This document shows, one piece after another, positions 23,601 through 33,440 of a stretch of 64,000 nucleotides of DNA (positions are counted from its first letter, which is position 1; each line of letters opens with the position of its first letter). The position numbers and the translations under genes were made by a program. The notes below the pieces were generated by a model, which made no database searches, was not told the origin of the DNA, and worked only from the letters and a program-made list of their open reading frames with translations. Origin of the DNA: Polytrichum commune (Eukaryota; Streptophyta; Polytrichopsida; Polytrichales; Polytrichaceae); NCBI GenBank assembly GCA_950295325.1, contig OX485803.1:33989554-34053553 (forward strand), in the 5' to 3' direction.

Positions 23601-25713
23601 GACATCCACGTGATTTATATCCATCTGGTTGCTAGCCACCTGCTCGATAGCTTTCCTGACAATTAGTTGGTTGACAATCAACAAGTTGGGACTATTGGTT
23701 TATTGATTCTCTTTTTGCTTTTGGATGTAGACTAATTTGACTGAGAAGTATTTTTCTCATTCCTTGGTTTTTGCAGGCCTTGGGTATGAAGGTGGTGAAT
23801 ATTGTGCCGGTAGAGATGCTAGAGGTGGCGAAGACGAAAATGGTTTCCGCAGTTGACTGGAGCCTACAAAGGTGGAATGAAGAGGGAAATGTCGCTGCCG
23901 TGGATATGGAAGAGGAAGAAGGGCGTATCGATGTGGATTCCATCATTGAGCGCGAGATTCGAAGAAAGCGTGGGAATGACACACATGAAGAGGAGGTAGA
24001 TGAGGAAGATGAGGAGGAGGAAGACGTGGAGGAGGAAGATGACCCAGTTGTTGTTCTAGGGGAGTCTCCAGAGGAGGAAGAAGAGGCCGACGAAGACGAA
24101 GAGGACGAGGACGAGGAGGACGAGGAGGTGGCCATGGACGATGTACTGGCGGAGGCCATGGCAGAGGCGGAGGAGGAGGCCTTCAATTTCAAGGCGTCGG
24201 CCATGGCGGCGGCGTCTGCGGAAGCCATGTCCCCGGAGGAGTTTCCCCACGGGTGTTCACCCGTGGGGGAGGGGGAGGGTGAGGGTGAGGAAGAGCGGCA
24301 AGAGGAAGTTGAAGGACCACAAGCCATGCACAGTGTCCATGACACTGTGGCATCTTTCTCGTCTGGGATCCCATCTACACCCGGCCGCGGGTTTGTACCA
24401 TTTGAGGCATCTAGACGAAGTCAAGAACAACTAGATGTTCAACCTATGGAAGAATCTGAGGAGGATGAGCGTCCGCAGTCAGCTAATCCTCCTGCAAGGT
24501 CTGGAGCGAAACCGACTGCAAGGAAGAAAATGAAAGCTCCTCGAAGGGGAAGGTCATCTCTACGTCCCCCTAGAGTTGGTGCCAACTTGCGGTCTTCGGA
24601 GGCAACGGAGCAATCTGGTCTTTGTCGCGAGGTTGAATCTGGCCAAGTAGCGGATGTGGAGGATGTTCCGCGGGATGCAATCATGTCTGAAGCTGTGCAT
24701 GTTGAAGGGACAAGCACAGATTTAAACGTCAGCTCACCTGTGGAGGACGTTGCCGCTGCCGTTCTCGAGGTGCTAGGCCATGGGCGATCAAACCGTGGTT
24801 CCCCTGATGTTGTGGTTGCAGAAGAGCCTACTGTAGCGGCACCATCCAATGAAGCAGAGGAGGTTATTCGAACCGAAGTCATATGCTTGGATAGTGATGA
24901 CAATGTGCCCGAGAGATGCGTAGAACTAGACGTGAGGGTGAAGGTCAGAGATCGAGTTCCACATCGGGTTCGGGGGACGTTTGCTGACTACATGACAGAT
25001 GATTCCGAGGATGAAGATTATGGGAAGCCCGGGTACAACAGAGTGAAACTCAACTTTGTTGATGACCCTCACCCGATGTTTGCTGAGAGACCTGACATGG
25101 GCAAGGAATCAGAGGGGAAGGACAAGGTGCATTTTGCCCCGTTTGTGGACAAATACTTGGTAGATGTGCCCGAGAACGTGCGATTGAATCTTGCGCATTT
25201 GTATAAGTCGTACGACTATCACAAGATGTTCACTTATCTCTCCACACCAGCGTTTTGTGCAGCAGTGAAGGTGAAACATATTCTTCATGCCGCTGCATTA
25301 AAGAAAATGAGAAAGAGATGGACAGCGTTCGAAGCTCCGAAATATCGTGAAGAACGAGGTCAATTCGCGGGGTCCTCAGCCGCTCAAGCCGGCAGTGTTG
25401 TGGACTCGACGTTGGAGATCATTGACATTAGTGGAGTGCCAGAGTCTCCAAGGAGGGAAGTCAATGTTGCAGTTGCGGAGTCCTCAAGCCCTCATGTCGA
25501 CCGGTATGCTGAGGGTCAACCGGCATCGTCCGAAATGGTACTACATACTTCCTTCCCAATTCAATATTGTGTTCATCTTGGAAGCAAAGTCGTCAAGATT
25601 TCTAAAAGTGTCTTTGCAACAGGTGTTGGTTGCGGCAGAACGGATTGTCATCCCACGGAGTTCTCATGACGACCCTCCACATGCTGGGGATCCCCCCCTA
25701 AGCCAAGCTCAAG
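20621..25713 (+). CDS. Large multi-exon protein with histone H3-tail-like start, ParB-like and DNA-methyltransferase-like segments
   Basis: Exons proposed from phase-consistent GT-AG borders: 20621-20651, 20755-22055, 22207-23469, 23777-25537 and 25623-25713. The first exon (acceptor near 20580, ATG at 20621) encodes MARTKQTARK, identical to the start of histone H3; the next reads VSGGVGRR, so the H3-like run extends to the GG. At about residues 290-350 the order PISEAHLKEIKTWLF ... FHVVNGQHTLATCL resembles a ParB-like fold (NGQH in place of DGxR). Across the 23469/23777 junction, FFLNICGGNKAHIVAH and ALGMKVVNIVPVEMLEVAK have the layout of motif I of permuted DNA methyltransferases with the FxGxG core changed; no clear DPPY motif was seen. 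The following exon has a long Glu/Asp tract (about residues 910-1000), a palindrome read in frame, and a basic KKMKAPRRGRSS stretch. Function is unknown; a nuclear, chromatin-associated role is inference. The 25538-25622 intron is the weakest. Confidence 0.6.
22100..22123. repeat. Palindromic repeat inside the 151-bp intron (22056-22206)
   Basis: TT-centred unit with a T/A outer pair and one arm change (CATGGG). It lies near the middle of a short intron whose borders are AAG/GTATAT and ATACAG/ACA. Confidence 0.9.
23574..23597. repeat. Palindromic repeat inside the 307-bp intron (23470-23776)
   Basis: AA-centred unit with a G/C outer pair. Intron borders are CAT/GTAAGT and TTTTTGCAG/GCC. Confidence 0.95.
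24244..24268. repeat. Palindromic repeat inside a coding exon
   Basis: TT-centred unit with CC/GG outer pairs. It is read in frame as PHGCSPV between an alanine-rich stretch and a Gly/Glu-rich stretch of the large protein. The repeat length plus flanks keeps the frame open, showing that the family can insert into, or be tolerated in, coding sequence. Confidence 0.95.
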
Positions 25714-25744
25714 GTATCATATATAGTGTTATTTGAATGCAATT

Positions 25745-25772
25745 GGTCCCACGGGTGAACACCCGTGGGACC
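25745..25772. repeat. Palindromic repeat with longest arms (13 bp)
   Basis: GGTCCCACGGGTG and CACCCGTGGGACC surround AA, giving the best-extended copy. It lies in the non-coding stretch after the donor at 25713. Confidence 0.95.
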
Positions 25773-25849
25773 ATCTGTGTATACTTTTCAATTTCCATAC
25801 AATTTGTTATCTCTCGAGTATTATTTATGTAAAGGTTTTTTGATATTGT

Positions 25850-25873
25850 GCCCACGGGTGTTCACCCGTGGGA
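25850..25873. repeat. Palindromic repeat in the same non-coding stretch
   Basis: TT-centred unit, full 10-bp arms, about 80 bp after the previous unit. It lies before a GTCACAG acceptor at about 25927. Confidence 0.9.
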
Positions 25874-25927
25874 GAGTATGGGTTTGAGCGTGTGGATCTC
25901 ATATGTCGTGTGTGCATGTTGTCACAG

Positions 25928-26132
25928 GTCATACAGCCACTGCCGGAATACCACCGTCGGTACGATATTTTACCCGATCTCGCAAAATTAATCAATAAAT
26001 GTGCAGGCATTCTTTTATCTTGCATACTCATGTGTACCCAACGTGTTGATTCATTCGATAAAAATAATGTAGAATCTATTGTTTCCTTAGATAGAAATCC
26101 TTTACAATGACTTTCAATTTTGTCATCGCCAG
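25928..26132 (+). other. Unresolved exon/intron stretch between the large ORF and the FCP1-like domain
   Basis: After a GTCACAG acceptor, one frame reads VIQPLPEYHRRYDILPDLAK, which looks like real coding. It does not join in phase with the donor at 25713, and no clear donor follows before the acceptor CATCGCCAG at 26132. The exon structure here needs transcript data. Confidence 0.35.
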
Positions 26133-27334
26133 ATCCTCACCTCTCCAACCACTGTTGTCCATCGGAGAGAGAAGATATGGTTAGTGCTGGATGTGAACGG
26201 GATCCTGGTGAGGTCAACAAAGTGCGACAATGTCAACACCAGGAAGACTCTTGAATCACAATATAGCCCTCAGATAACTGGGGAGTTGGCTCCACTCTTT
26301 CTTCCATATAGTGCCCTCATACCTAGGAAAGGACTGGGGCGCTTTCTGCGTTTTGTTCTTGCAAACTTCCATGTTGTCATCTGGTCGTCGAAGCTTATGA
26401 AGAATCTTCAGCCAATTGTCCGACACTTCTTCAATGGTTGTAGACAACCAGAGTATGTGTTTGGGCAAGAATTGTGTCACACTCTGAAGGATGAGAGAGG
26501 ACAAATTCTTCCTAGTCCTATGAATGCTGATTCAAGCTTCTTCATGAAAGACTTGTGCGCATTTTTTGAGTGGAGCCGGACGCATCCAGTGCCGCATACG
26601 AAGCAACCCAGTCATAGAACTACATTACTTGTTGATGACTCCCCTTACAAATGCATCCCAAACCCTCCTGGGATCTACACAAGGGGAGGTCACTTCATTG
26701 TCAAGTTGACACCACGTGTGGACAAAGTTTGCTACCCCTATATTACATGCCATATATAATTTTAAAATGTATGATATTTTTTCTACATATACATAACCAT
26801 TGATAGTATCTTTTGTATATATTTTTGAAATTTTTAGTCATCTTTAAAAAAATTTAGTAATTTTTTTAGTTCAATTTTGTGTCATTCTAGTTAGAAACGG
26901 TATGTTTTATGAAAAAAATAAATCACCAAATTTAGTTACCACTTTTAACTATGTCATATGTATTGTGTATATCTACTCATGAAAAAAAATTGATAAAATT
27001 TTGACCCATTTTGATGGTGCAACTTACTAAAAGAAGATTTTTTTTGGTCGCACGTGGTGTTCAACTTGACAATGGAGTGATCTACCCGTGGATCTACATT
27101 AACCCTCCCCCATTTATGTCAACCCAAAGCTTGGATACTCTGCATAGTTACCTGCAAAGGCTCTTGAGTTCTCAACAGTATGTGCCAGATTTTGTGGGGA
27201 GCAACCCTTATCCATCAGGACAGGGACCCTTCAATCTAGAGCTGCCAAGTTCTCAGATTTATAAGCAATCATTAGCTAGACATAAATTACTGACTTCTGC
27301 TCGTATGGTTCCAGAGGCGCAGATGTCAATGTAG
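26133..27334 (+). CDS. FCP1/NIF-type HAD phosphatase-like domain, interrupted by a 411-bp insertion
   Basis: An exon after the CATCGCCAG acceptor encodes KIWLVLDVNGILV, FHVVIWSSK and LLVDDSPYKCIPNPPGIY, the ordered motifs of plant FCP1-homology (HAD superfamily) proteins. The first aspartate of the DxDx motif is present but the second is asparagine, as in some plant relatives; this usually questions phosphatase activity. The coding sequence is broken at 26680 by an element with terminal inverted repeats. After it, at 27099, the frame resumes with INPPPFMSTQSLDTLHSYL and the typical C-terminal helix and YVPDFV, ending at TAG 27332. The two halves meet in the same reading phase once the element and one copy of the duplicated target are discounted. 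The domain is probably the C-terminal part of the gene starting at 20621 (same strand, same composition, no leader between), though a separate gene is possible. Confidence 0.7.
26680..27090. mobile_element. 411-bp TIR element (hAT-like), inserted in the FCP1-like exon
   Basis: The termini are CAAGGGGAGGTCACTTCATT on the left and, in inverse, CACGGGTAGATCACTCCATT on the right. Similarity continues through GTCAAGTTGA and CACCACGTG, about 40 bp in all. Flanks are direct GATCTACA at 26672-26679 and 27091-27098 (9 bp if the shared G is counted). The interior is AT-rich and non-coding. CA...TG ends with 8-bp duplication fit hAT; a 9-bp duplication would fit Mutator-like elements. A second family member is at 49453-49950. 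Confidence 0.85.
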
Positions 27335-27576
27335 ATTCCCTATTGGGGCCGCCTATAGTGCACATTTGCACTATCGGAACATTGTATTTGTAACAAGTGG
27401 ATCTCAAACTTTGTTGCCTTTCAACTTCATTTGAAACTTGTTTTGGTTTTGTGGATTTTCCTCATGCAAACATGTCATGGTCATGAATGTATCTCACTGG
27501 GATTCTACTACTTTGCAACACTGCGGTGTTAGAGAATACCCAACTATTTCCAACCACAGTGAACGTCTGGCATTGT

Positions 27577-27598
27577 CCCACGGGTGTTCACCCGTGGC
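27577..27598. repeat. Palindromic repeat downstream of the FCP1-like stop
   Basis: TT-centred unit with one arm shortened at its outer end (TCCCACGGGTG / CACCCGTGGC). It lies in the presumed 3' untranslated or intergenic stretch. Confidence 0.9.
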
Positions 27599-27759
27599 AA
27601 TGTGGTAGTTGATTCAATGAATGTATCAGACCACTTGGACAATGTTAGTTGTGTTTTTGGGAATTATGGTTGTTATAGCGAATTTTAATATGTAGGACTT
27701 AATCGGCTATAATTCATATGTTTTGAACATGTTCATCTTTACTACGGGGCAACGGACGG

Positions 27760-28403
27760 GCTCCTCTTGCACATAATGTCCTTCTTCCATGGACTCTTAT
27801 GTTCTTGTATCCTAACAGCATTCCCCATTCCAAACGCGACCTAAGAACTATATTGCCAGTCCACCTCGTCGACAACGTCTTCCGGATGCTAACGCCGACT
27901 TCGCCGAAGTGACATCTCCATGCCCTAAGGTAATTCATTTTCCACATGAATCCCAATTTTTTTAGTTGTGTTTCATCCCAGGGATTCTAATATCATTTTG
28001 TCATTTGTTTTGTTAGACACGTATGCTCCAAACATGCGATGTTGCGGATGCGGTTGCGGTGGCTGTTCCAGTCGCGGTTGAGGTGGCTGTTCCGGTCGTT
28101 GTTGCGGCTCCGGTTACAGGCGCTCGGGTGAAGAGACACCTTTCTCTCCAAACCACTCACCCCAGTGAGCCCACGGGCTCGGGAAATAGTTCTGGATGTT
28201 GGAGGTGTAGTTCACCCAATACCACCTCATCCATGTCTGATTACGTGGCTGCAAGGGTGAAACAACTTCGAGAAGCTACAGGTTTGATGGAGGAGAAGAA
28301 ACGGCTTGAAGAAGTCAAGCGCAAGCAATGTAGTATAGCTCAAAGACAACCTCATGACAAGATGTTGAAAATGATTAAGGATTCATACTCCTCTTGTAGA
28401 TAG
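27760..28403 (+). CDS. Possible small two-exon gene, hypothetical
   Basis: An upstream open segment ends at CCTAAG/GTAATT (27929/27930). An acceptor TTTTGTTAG at 28016 is followed by ACACGTATGCTC, after which the frame stays open to TAG at 28401. The second exon has a Val/Ala-rich repetitive part (DAVAVAVPVAVEVAV) and a basic, probably coiled-coil C-terminus (VKQLREATGLMEEKKRLEEV). No family was recognised. GC content is above the surroundings. It may be a separate gene or a 3' fragment of a duplicated gene, and the start is not determined. Confidence 0.35.
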
Positions 28404-28428
28404 CCGGACCTTTATGGTGATAGATTTT

Positions 28429-28450
28429 CCACGGGTGTTCACCCGTGGAT
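28429..28450. repeat. Palindromic repeat just 3' of the small hypothetical gene
   Basis: TT-centred, 9-bp arms (CCACGGGTG / CACCCGTGG), 26 bp after the stop codon. Confidence 0.9.
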
Positions 28451-28790
28451 ACAACAATTCATATACTTTGTTCACATTTTTTGTGCCCACTGTGGCATCT
28501 ATGATTCATTCAAATGATTTTTTGACCCTCAGTTGTGTAATCGGATATGACATGTAGACCTTCCTTCATGTGTTATGGATCTTGCATCGTGGTGTATAAT
28601 GGTGTTGATTTGTCACTCGTGGTTAGATGTATTTGTATTCTCTGAGTAGTATTAAGTGCCCATGATAGCTTTTATGATTAGACCCATTATATTTGCATAC
28701 ATTTGTTGACATGCGCATGGTTGTTCCTTAGTGGTGTCGACTTATGTTGTATTATGGATATAGGCTCATCTGTTGCGGGGTGTTGGTTGG

Positions 28791-28970
28791 TCACGAGTGA
28801 ACACCCGTGGTGACAGCTAGGCTAAGTTTTAATGTGGGCAAGAATATGCATTATTGTAGCTTATAAATATACACCAATGTGCATGAAATAGTGTGTTAGT
28901 CTATGGTGATGACCTCCCTCTTGTTCTAAACCTTGTCAATGATGGCAATTCATGGGTATTTACTCGTGAA
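28791..28970. repeat. Two decayed palindromic repeat units
   Basis: 28791-28813 has outer pairs TCAC/GTGA around a mutated left arm (CACGAGTG); 28949-28970 is strongly diverged (TTCATGGGTA / TACTCGTGAA). These are the rightmost members of the family; none was seen from 29 kb to the right edge. Confidence 0.7.
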
Positions 28971-29125
28971 CCACGTTCCCAATGCACGTTCCCATCGGTA
29001 CGAATTGTCTCATAATGGCCCAATTGGCTCATTTTAGTTAATATCCCCATCAACATTTCACTGGTTGGGACCACACATACACTAGAAATCCCAACCCGTG
29101 AAACATTGGAATATTCCATAGACTA
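28970..29125 (-). repeat. Dispersed repeat, copy 2 (partner at 2236-2335)
   Basis: Inverse of the 2236-2335 segment (AGTCTATGGAATATTCCA, GGGGATATTAACTAAAATGA), with an additional inserted block in the middle. Confidence 0.6.
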
Positions 29126-29227
29126 GAGATTTCACCCAAATTCATAGAATAAAATTAGTTTACTCAAACCTTTGAAAACACTCTCAAATTGGTTGATTGC
29201 AATCTCTTAAATATTTAGGGATTAAAA

Positions 29228-29600
29228 GAAATTGGACTACTTGCTTAAGATTTGATAACCATTCTAAGCTTAATAGTCAACATAACTGCAGGTGGGGGGG
29301 TCTATATGATTGTATAATAAGCTTGAGAATCTTCACTATAATAATGAATAAGATATTCATATGAGTTCCAAGAATCATGGGGAAAGTGGCTTTGGCCTCG
29401 ATTTGGATTTGCAAACCATCTTGTACTAGGAGTTGTGGGCTAGTTGGGAAAAGTGACCATTTAAGACACATGTACCCTATATACAACTGGAGATATCCAA
29501 GAATATTTTCCATTAATTTCCCTATTATTGTCAATCTTATCATCTAATATGGTAGACAAACCCATTCCAATGCCCCTCCCCCCCCCCCCCCTCCCCGATC
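29228..29600. repeat. Dispersed repeat family, copy A, ending in a C-tract
   Basis: Shares ordered blocks with 34412-35085: AAATTGGACT, ATCTTCACT, CTGAATAAGA or ATGAATAAGA, CATATGAGTTCCAA or CATATGAACTCCAA, AATCAT, TTGGATTT, CCATTTAAG. Both copies are followed by a 14-C tract (29578-29591 here). No coding function seen. Confidence 0.65.
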
Positions 29601-30164
29601 TTAATACATAGAGTCCCCTAAAGCCATAAAGCCATGAAGTTCCACACATGTAGTCATCATTTTCTAACTTGGAAGAATCACACATTGTAGCCGTCACATT
29701 TAGTATGATGGAAAGGTAAGTTAAAAAGACACGGATTTGGGTTCCTTGAAGAAGGCACTGCTTGTACTCACGTTTTCTTCTCCCACTTACCAAACAATAG
29801 GTGAACTTATGTTGTGAATGATGTTGGGTTGGGAGAGAATCTTGTCTTTTAAAATTTACAATAATTTCAAAACTTGAAAACAAATTTTGATTTTTTTGGT
29901 TAAACGTTGTGATATCATGTTTCCAGACCTATGAAAAACCACTCCAATATCTATGCAAAAATGTACTACACTTATGCAAAAATGCTTATTGACAATGGAA
30001 ATGAGTCTGTCTACCCTTTAAAGTGACTATGATGCCTTTGCTCATGGCTTGCCATGAATATGCCTCCATTAAGAGCCTACTACTTTGAAAGCCAAACCCT
30101 AAAAAAAATTCCAATCCAAATTGCGGGTATTGGCAAATGGCAGACATTAAGTCCCCCCATACGA

Positions 30165-30325
30165 ACTATGGGGGTGTCAGATCTGGGCGGGGGCAACCTC
30201 CTCGGAAATTTCTGAACCCGACCGAAAACTGCTGCCCGCCCCGCCCAACTTCGAAAAAAACATTGCTCTTGCATTCTTGAAGACCGCTTGACTACAAATC
30301 CCATATTGAGTGCACTTCACCTTCA
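30165..30325 (-). repeat. Dispersed repeat, inverted partner of 12670-12800
   Basis: Contains the inverse of the AATATGGGATTTGTAGTCAA block and the TCGGGTTCAGAAATT block. It also has a local CCCCCATA / TATGGGGG inverted pair. Confidence 0.65.
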
Positions 30326-30542
30326 AGGTCTAAAATCCAATATATATGTGCACTTCCCACTAGTAAATAACAATTCATTGGGATATCATTCCGGAAGTGA
30401 AACCATCAATGAAGCATGTAATTAACTTGGAGGTCAAATAAAATTACAAAATCCTCATTAACATTGAGGTTATAATTTTTATGACTTACCATTTGAAATT
30501 GTCTTTTTCATTCTAAAGTGAAACCTAAATTTAGTATGCTGA

Positions 30543-30680
30543 TTTAGTATGTATATTTTATAATATTTTAGTAATTTCGTCTACTTTCACAAGTATTCAT
30601 ACACATTCAAACCAATTAAGTGTGATTTAATGTACTAAATTAATTGTACAATTAAAATATTATAAAATATACATACTAAA
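30543..30680. repeat. Perfect 28-bp inverted repeat with 82-bp loop
   Basis: 30543-30570 (starting TTTAGTATGTATATTTTATA) is the exact inverse of 30653-30680. A direct repeat CTAAATTAATTGTACAATTA lies on either side of the right arm (30635 and 30676). The core is AT-only. It may be a MITE or a foldback remnant. Confidence 0.9.
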
Positions 30681-31334
30681 TTAATTGTACAATTAATTTT
30701 AGTGATTTAATATTTTAGACTTACCTCAAAGTCCTTCCACTTCACTCTTCTCGTTTCCTCTTCATCTAATTCTCCAACTTCTATAACATCTGCTTTCCTC
30801 ACCTTCTTTGATCCTTCTTTTGTTGTGCACCCCCTCTTCTTTTCAACCATTCCCTTTTTTCCTACTTCTTCCTTGCCTTAAAAAATTCCAACTTCAATAG
30901 TGGAAAGAGGAGGAGGAGGAGGAGGAGGAAATGCACTAAAAGAAGATGGAAGCAAACTAGGTCTCTGTAGCATTTCTGAAATTGAATAATGAGGTCTGCA
31001 AATTGGAGCTGCCATTTCTTGCATCCACTCAGAATTTTGTGACCACTCTCCTTGTGATTCTCTTTGTAATCCCCCATCACCGCCATAACCCTCCATTTTC
31101 TACCTCAAAAATATCACACACTACTAGTTGAAGTACACCAAAACAATGATGAAACGAACAAATACAAACGATCAATTTCTTGCAAAAAAATGGGACTTTT
31201 CTACTGTGCTTTCAACCATAACGGAAATGTGTATTTACAGTGTTCCAGCCTTCTAACTGTAGCCGAAGAAAATCATTAATTAAGTCGGAAAATAAAATCA
31301 TTAAAACGGTTTTTTTCTGACATGGGCCCTTGTT

Positions 31335-31566
31335 GTTTTTCCCAGACCACCTCTTTTGCTTGTCCCAACAGAAAACCCGTTGGACCATGGTAGTGGATAG
31401 AGTAGGCTTAAAAAATAATAATTTGTGGACCTCAACCTCCGTGGTCACTCTGCCCTTTTTTCCTTGGTGTAAACCCAAGTCGTCCCGGGACGACTTCAAC
31501 GTCCAATCACATCGCTTAGACGGCCGTGGGACGACTTCATGGTCCATAGTGTAAACCGCCCCTTAG
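31335..31566 (-). mobile_element. Truncated, inverted relative of the 16.8-kb MITE
   Basis: Ends with CATGGTCCATAGTGTAAACC followed by GCCCC, the inverse of the TIR at 16812. The inner part (AAAACCCGTTGGACCATGG, CTCTTTTGC) matches 16990-17030 in inverse. The other terminus is missing. Confidence 0.7.
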
Positions 31567-31984
31567 ACAAATTTCGCACGCTGCTATAATGTCACGGTGT
31601 TGCCCAACAAGGCACCGAGATGGACGAGCACCGAGATGGACGAGCACCTCGACCAACTACAAACCTCCATCCCACAATCTCACATGGTGGATCGTCTTGA
31701 CACTCAACACCAAATTATCAAGCATCATAATGTCGATGCCGCAAATTTATTCAGCCACCTCGATCCAACTCCTTCTTAGTTGGCCCTAGGACAATTCTCG
31801 GCGATTATGAATGACAATGTCCAAGAGCTAGCGGCCTTCTCCAAGACTTCCATCCAACCGATGCAACCCCAAACACAATCTCCTTCCCCTCATCATGTTT
31901 AGTTCAACGCTACAATCTCATTTCTATTTGATAGCAATTACACATATTTTGGGATCCATCTTGCTCCCCTTGACATGTTCTACC

Positions 31985-33440
31985 ATGTAAATTACTCCCA
32001 AATACAACCCACAACAATGCATATACACAGATGGTTCTTTCAAATTGCCAGACAAACATGGCGTAGGCAACATTGTTGGCTTAGGAGTATGTAGTTCAAA
32101 TATTGGCCTTCATATTGTAGAAAGATTCCCTGGACTACCAAACATACTACGTGCGGAACCCTATGCTCTATTCATTGTCCTCACTGCCACAAAAGATCAA
32201 TCGCAAAACATGTACATATTTACGAACAACCTCAACAACATGTATCTCATTAACAATCACATCCGTCACCCCTCATCCCAACACAACTACCCCGACAAAG
32301 TACTCAACTTAGCCATAGTCCACCAAATTCTATGGACCAAACACAACATAACAATACAAAAAATTAGAGCACACATCATAATCGCGGGCAACAAAATCAC
32401 AGACCAACTAACAAACGAAGGAACCACCCGCAAGAAAAACCAACCCCCACATCCCACATACACATTGCACACACCATACCAACAATAAGCTCAACAGAAT
32501 TCCAACAAACAAACATCACGGAGAAATTCGCAACCTCCAAACATACATAAACACATACCACCGCAAAGAGAACTACGAATTGCAAACTCCAAATTCACAT
32601 GCGTCGACAAATGGGTGTCTAATGAGCAAATCAATAAAAATACTCTCAAACCACTTATGGAAGGGCTCAGGCATATTTGATGCACAACTTACACAAACCT
32701 TAAATTCCGACACGCCCAAAACAAGGGAATCCATCGAAAGAATATCTTTTGGCAACTAGCATATCCCACCCCAAGTGCACATTTCGCCCAAAACACGGAA
32801 TTGACACATGGCCACACCTACTCTCCACTTGCACCCACCCACCCACCCACCCACCCATAAAAGGCCGTTGCTTAGCCCGACACAACAAAGTAGTAAACCA
32901 AATAGCCCACACACTCCTATCCAACAAACACACAATGTGCTATACCCTAGTAAATGCCAACAACCAACATAACTAGCCCCAAGACATCACAATCCCAGAA
33001 TGGTTAATGCAATGCACATGCATGGCCCAACTAAGACCCAATATATTATGTATACTAGGGGCCCCCATAGATAGTCATACACACAACCCTCCAAAACCAT
33101 CAAACACCTCCACTTCATAGAATTCACCTGCTACCATGATAGATTTCAAAATACTACCATAAGAAAAGAAAAAGAAAAAGAAATATGACCCCCTCATTCA
33201 AACATTTCATATTGCAGGATGGAATGTTAATCCCCTTACTACCGTCACAACATGGGTACAAGGAGCCGTACACAAACAATCACTTGGTGCCCTAGAAAAA
33301 CTCAAAATACCCCCTCGAGAAGTCAAAAAACTCATGAAGCACATACACCTAATACCCATAAAATACCTCACATACCTTGTTCTAAATAAAACATAGCTCG
33401 ACAACAACCAAGCACTAATTGACATGCCCCCATGAACCCA
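31985..33440 (+). mobile_element. 3' end of a LINE ORF2 (RNase H, zinc finger, C-terminal domain), degraded
   Basis: The reading, with several frame changes and stops, starts at an RNase H motif IYTDGSF (about 32020-32040). It continues with ILRAEPYAL and FTNNLN, where the catalytic Asp is now Asn, and RAHIIIAGNKITDQLTNEG. A later frame (32749-32976) has HGIDTWPHLLSTC, a remnant of the CCHC finger. Then come QCTCMAQLRPNILC (33009-33050) and KYDPLIQTFHIAGWNVNPL (33180-33240), ending with a C-terminus that stops at about 33436. All segments align in order with the last 1.4 kb of the LINE at the right edge, but the two are diverged, so they are different families or old copies. The copy is 5'-truncated, as is typical of LINE insertion. 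A C-tract (33481-33488) lies just beyond. Confidence 0.8.
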
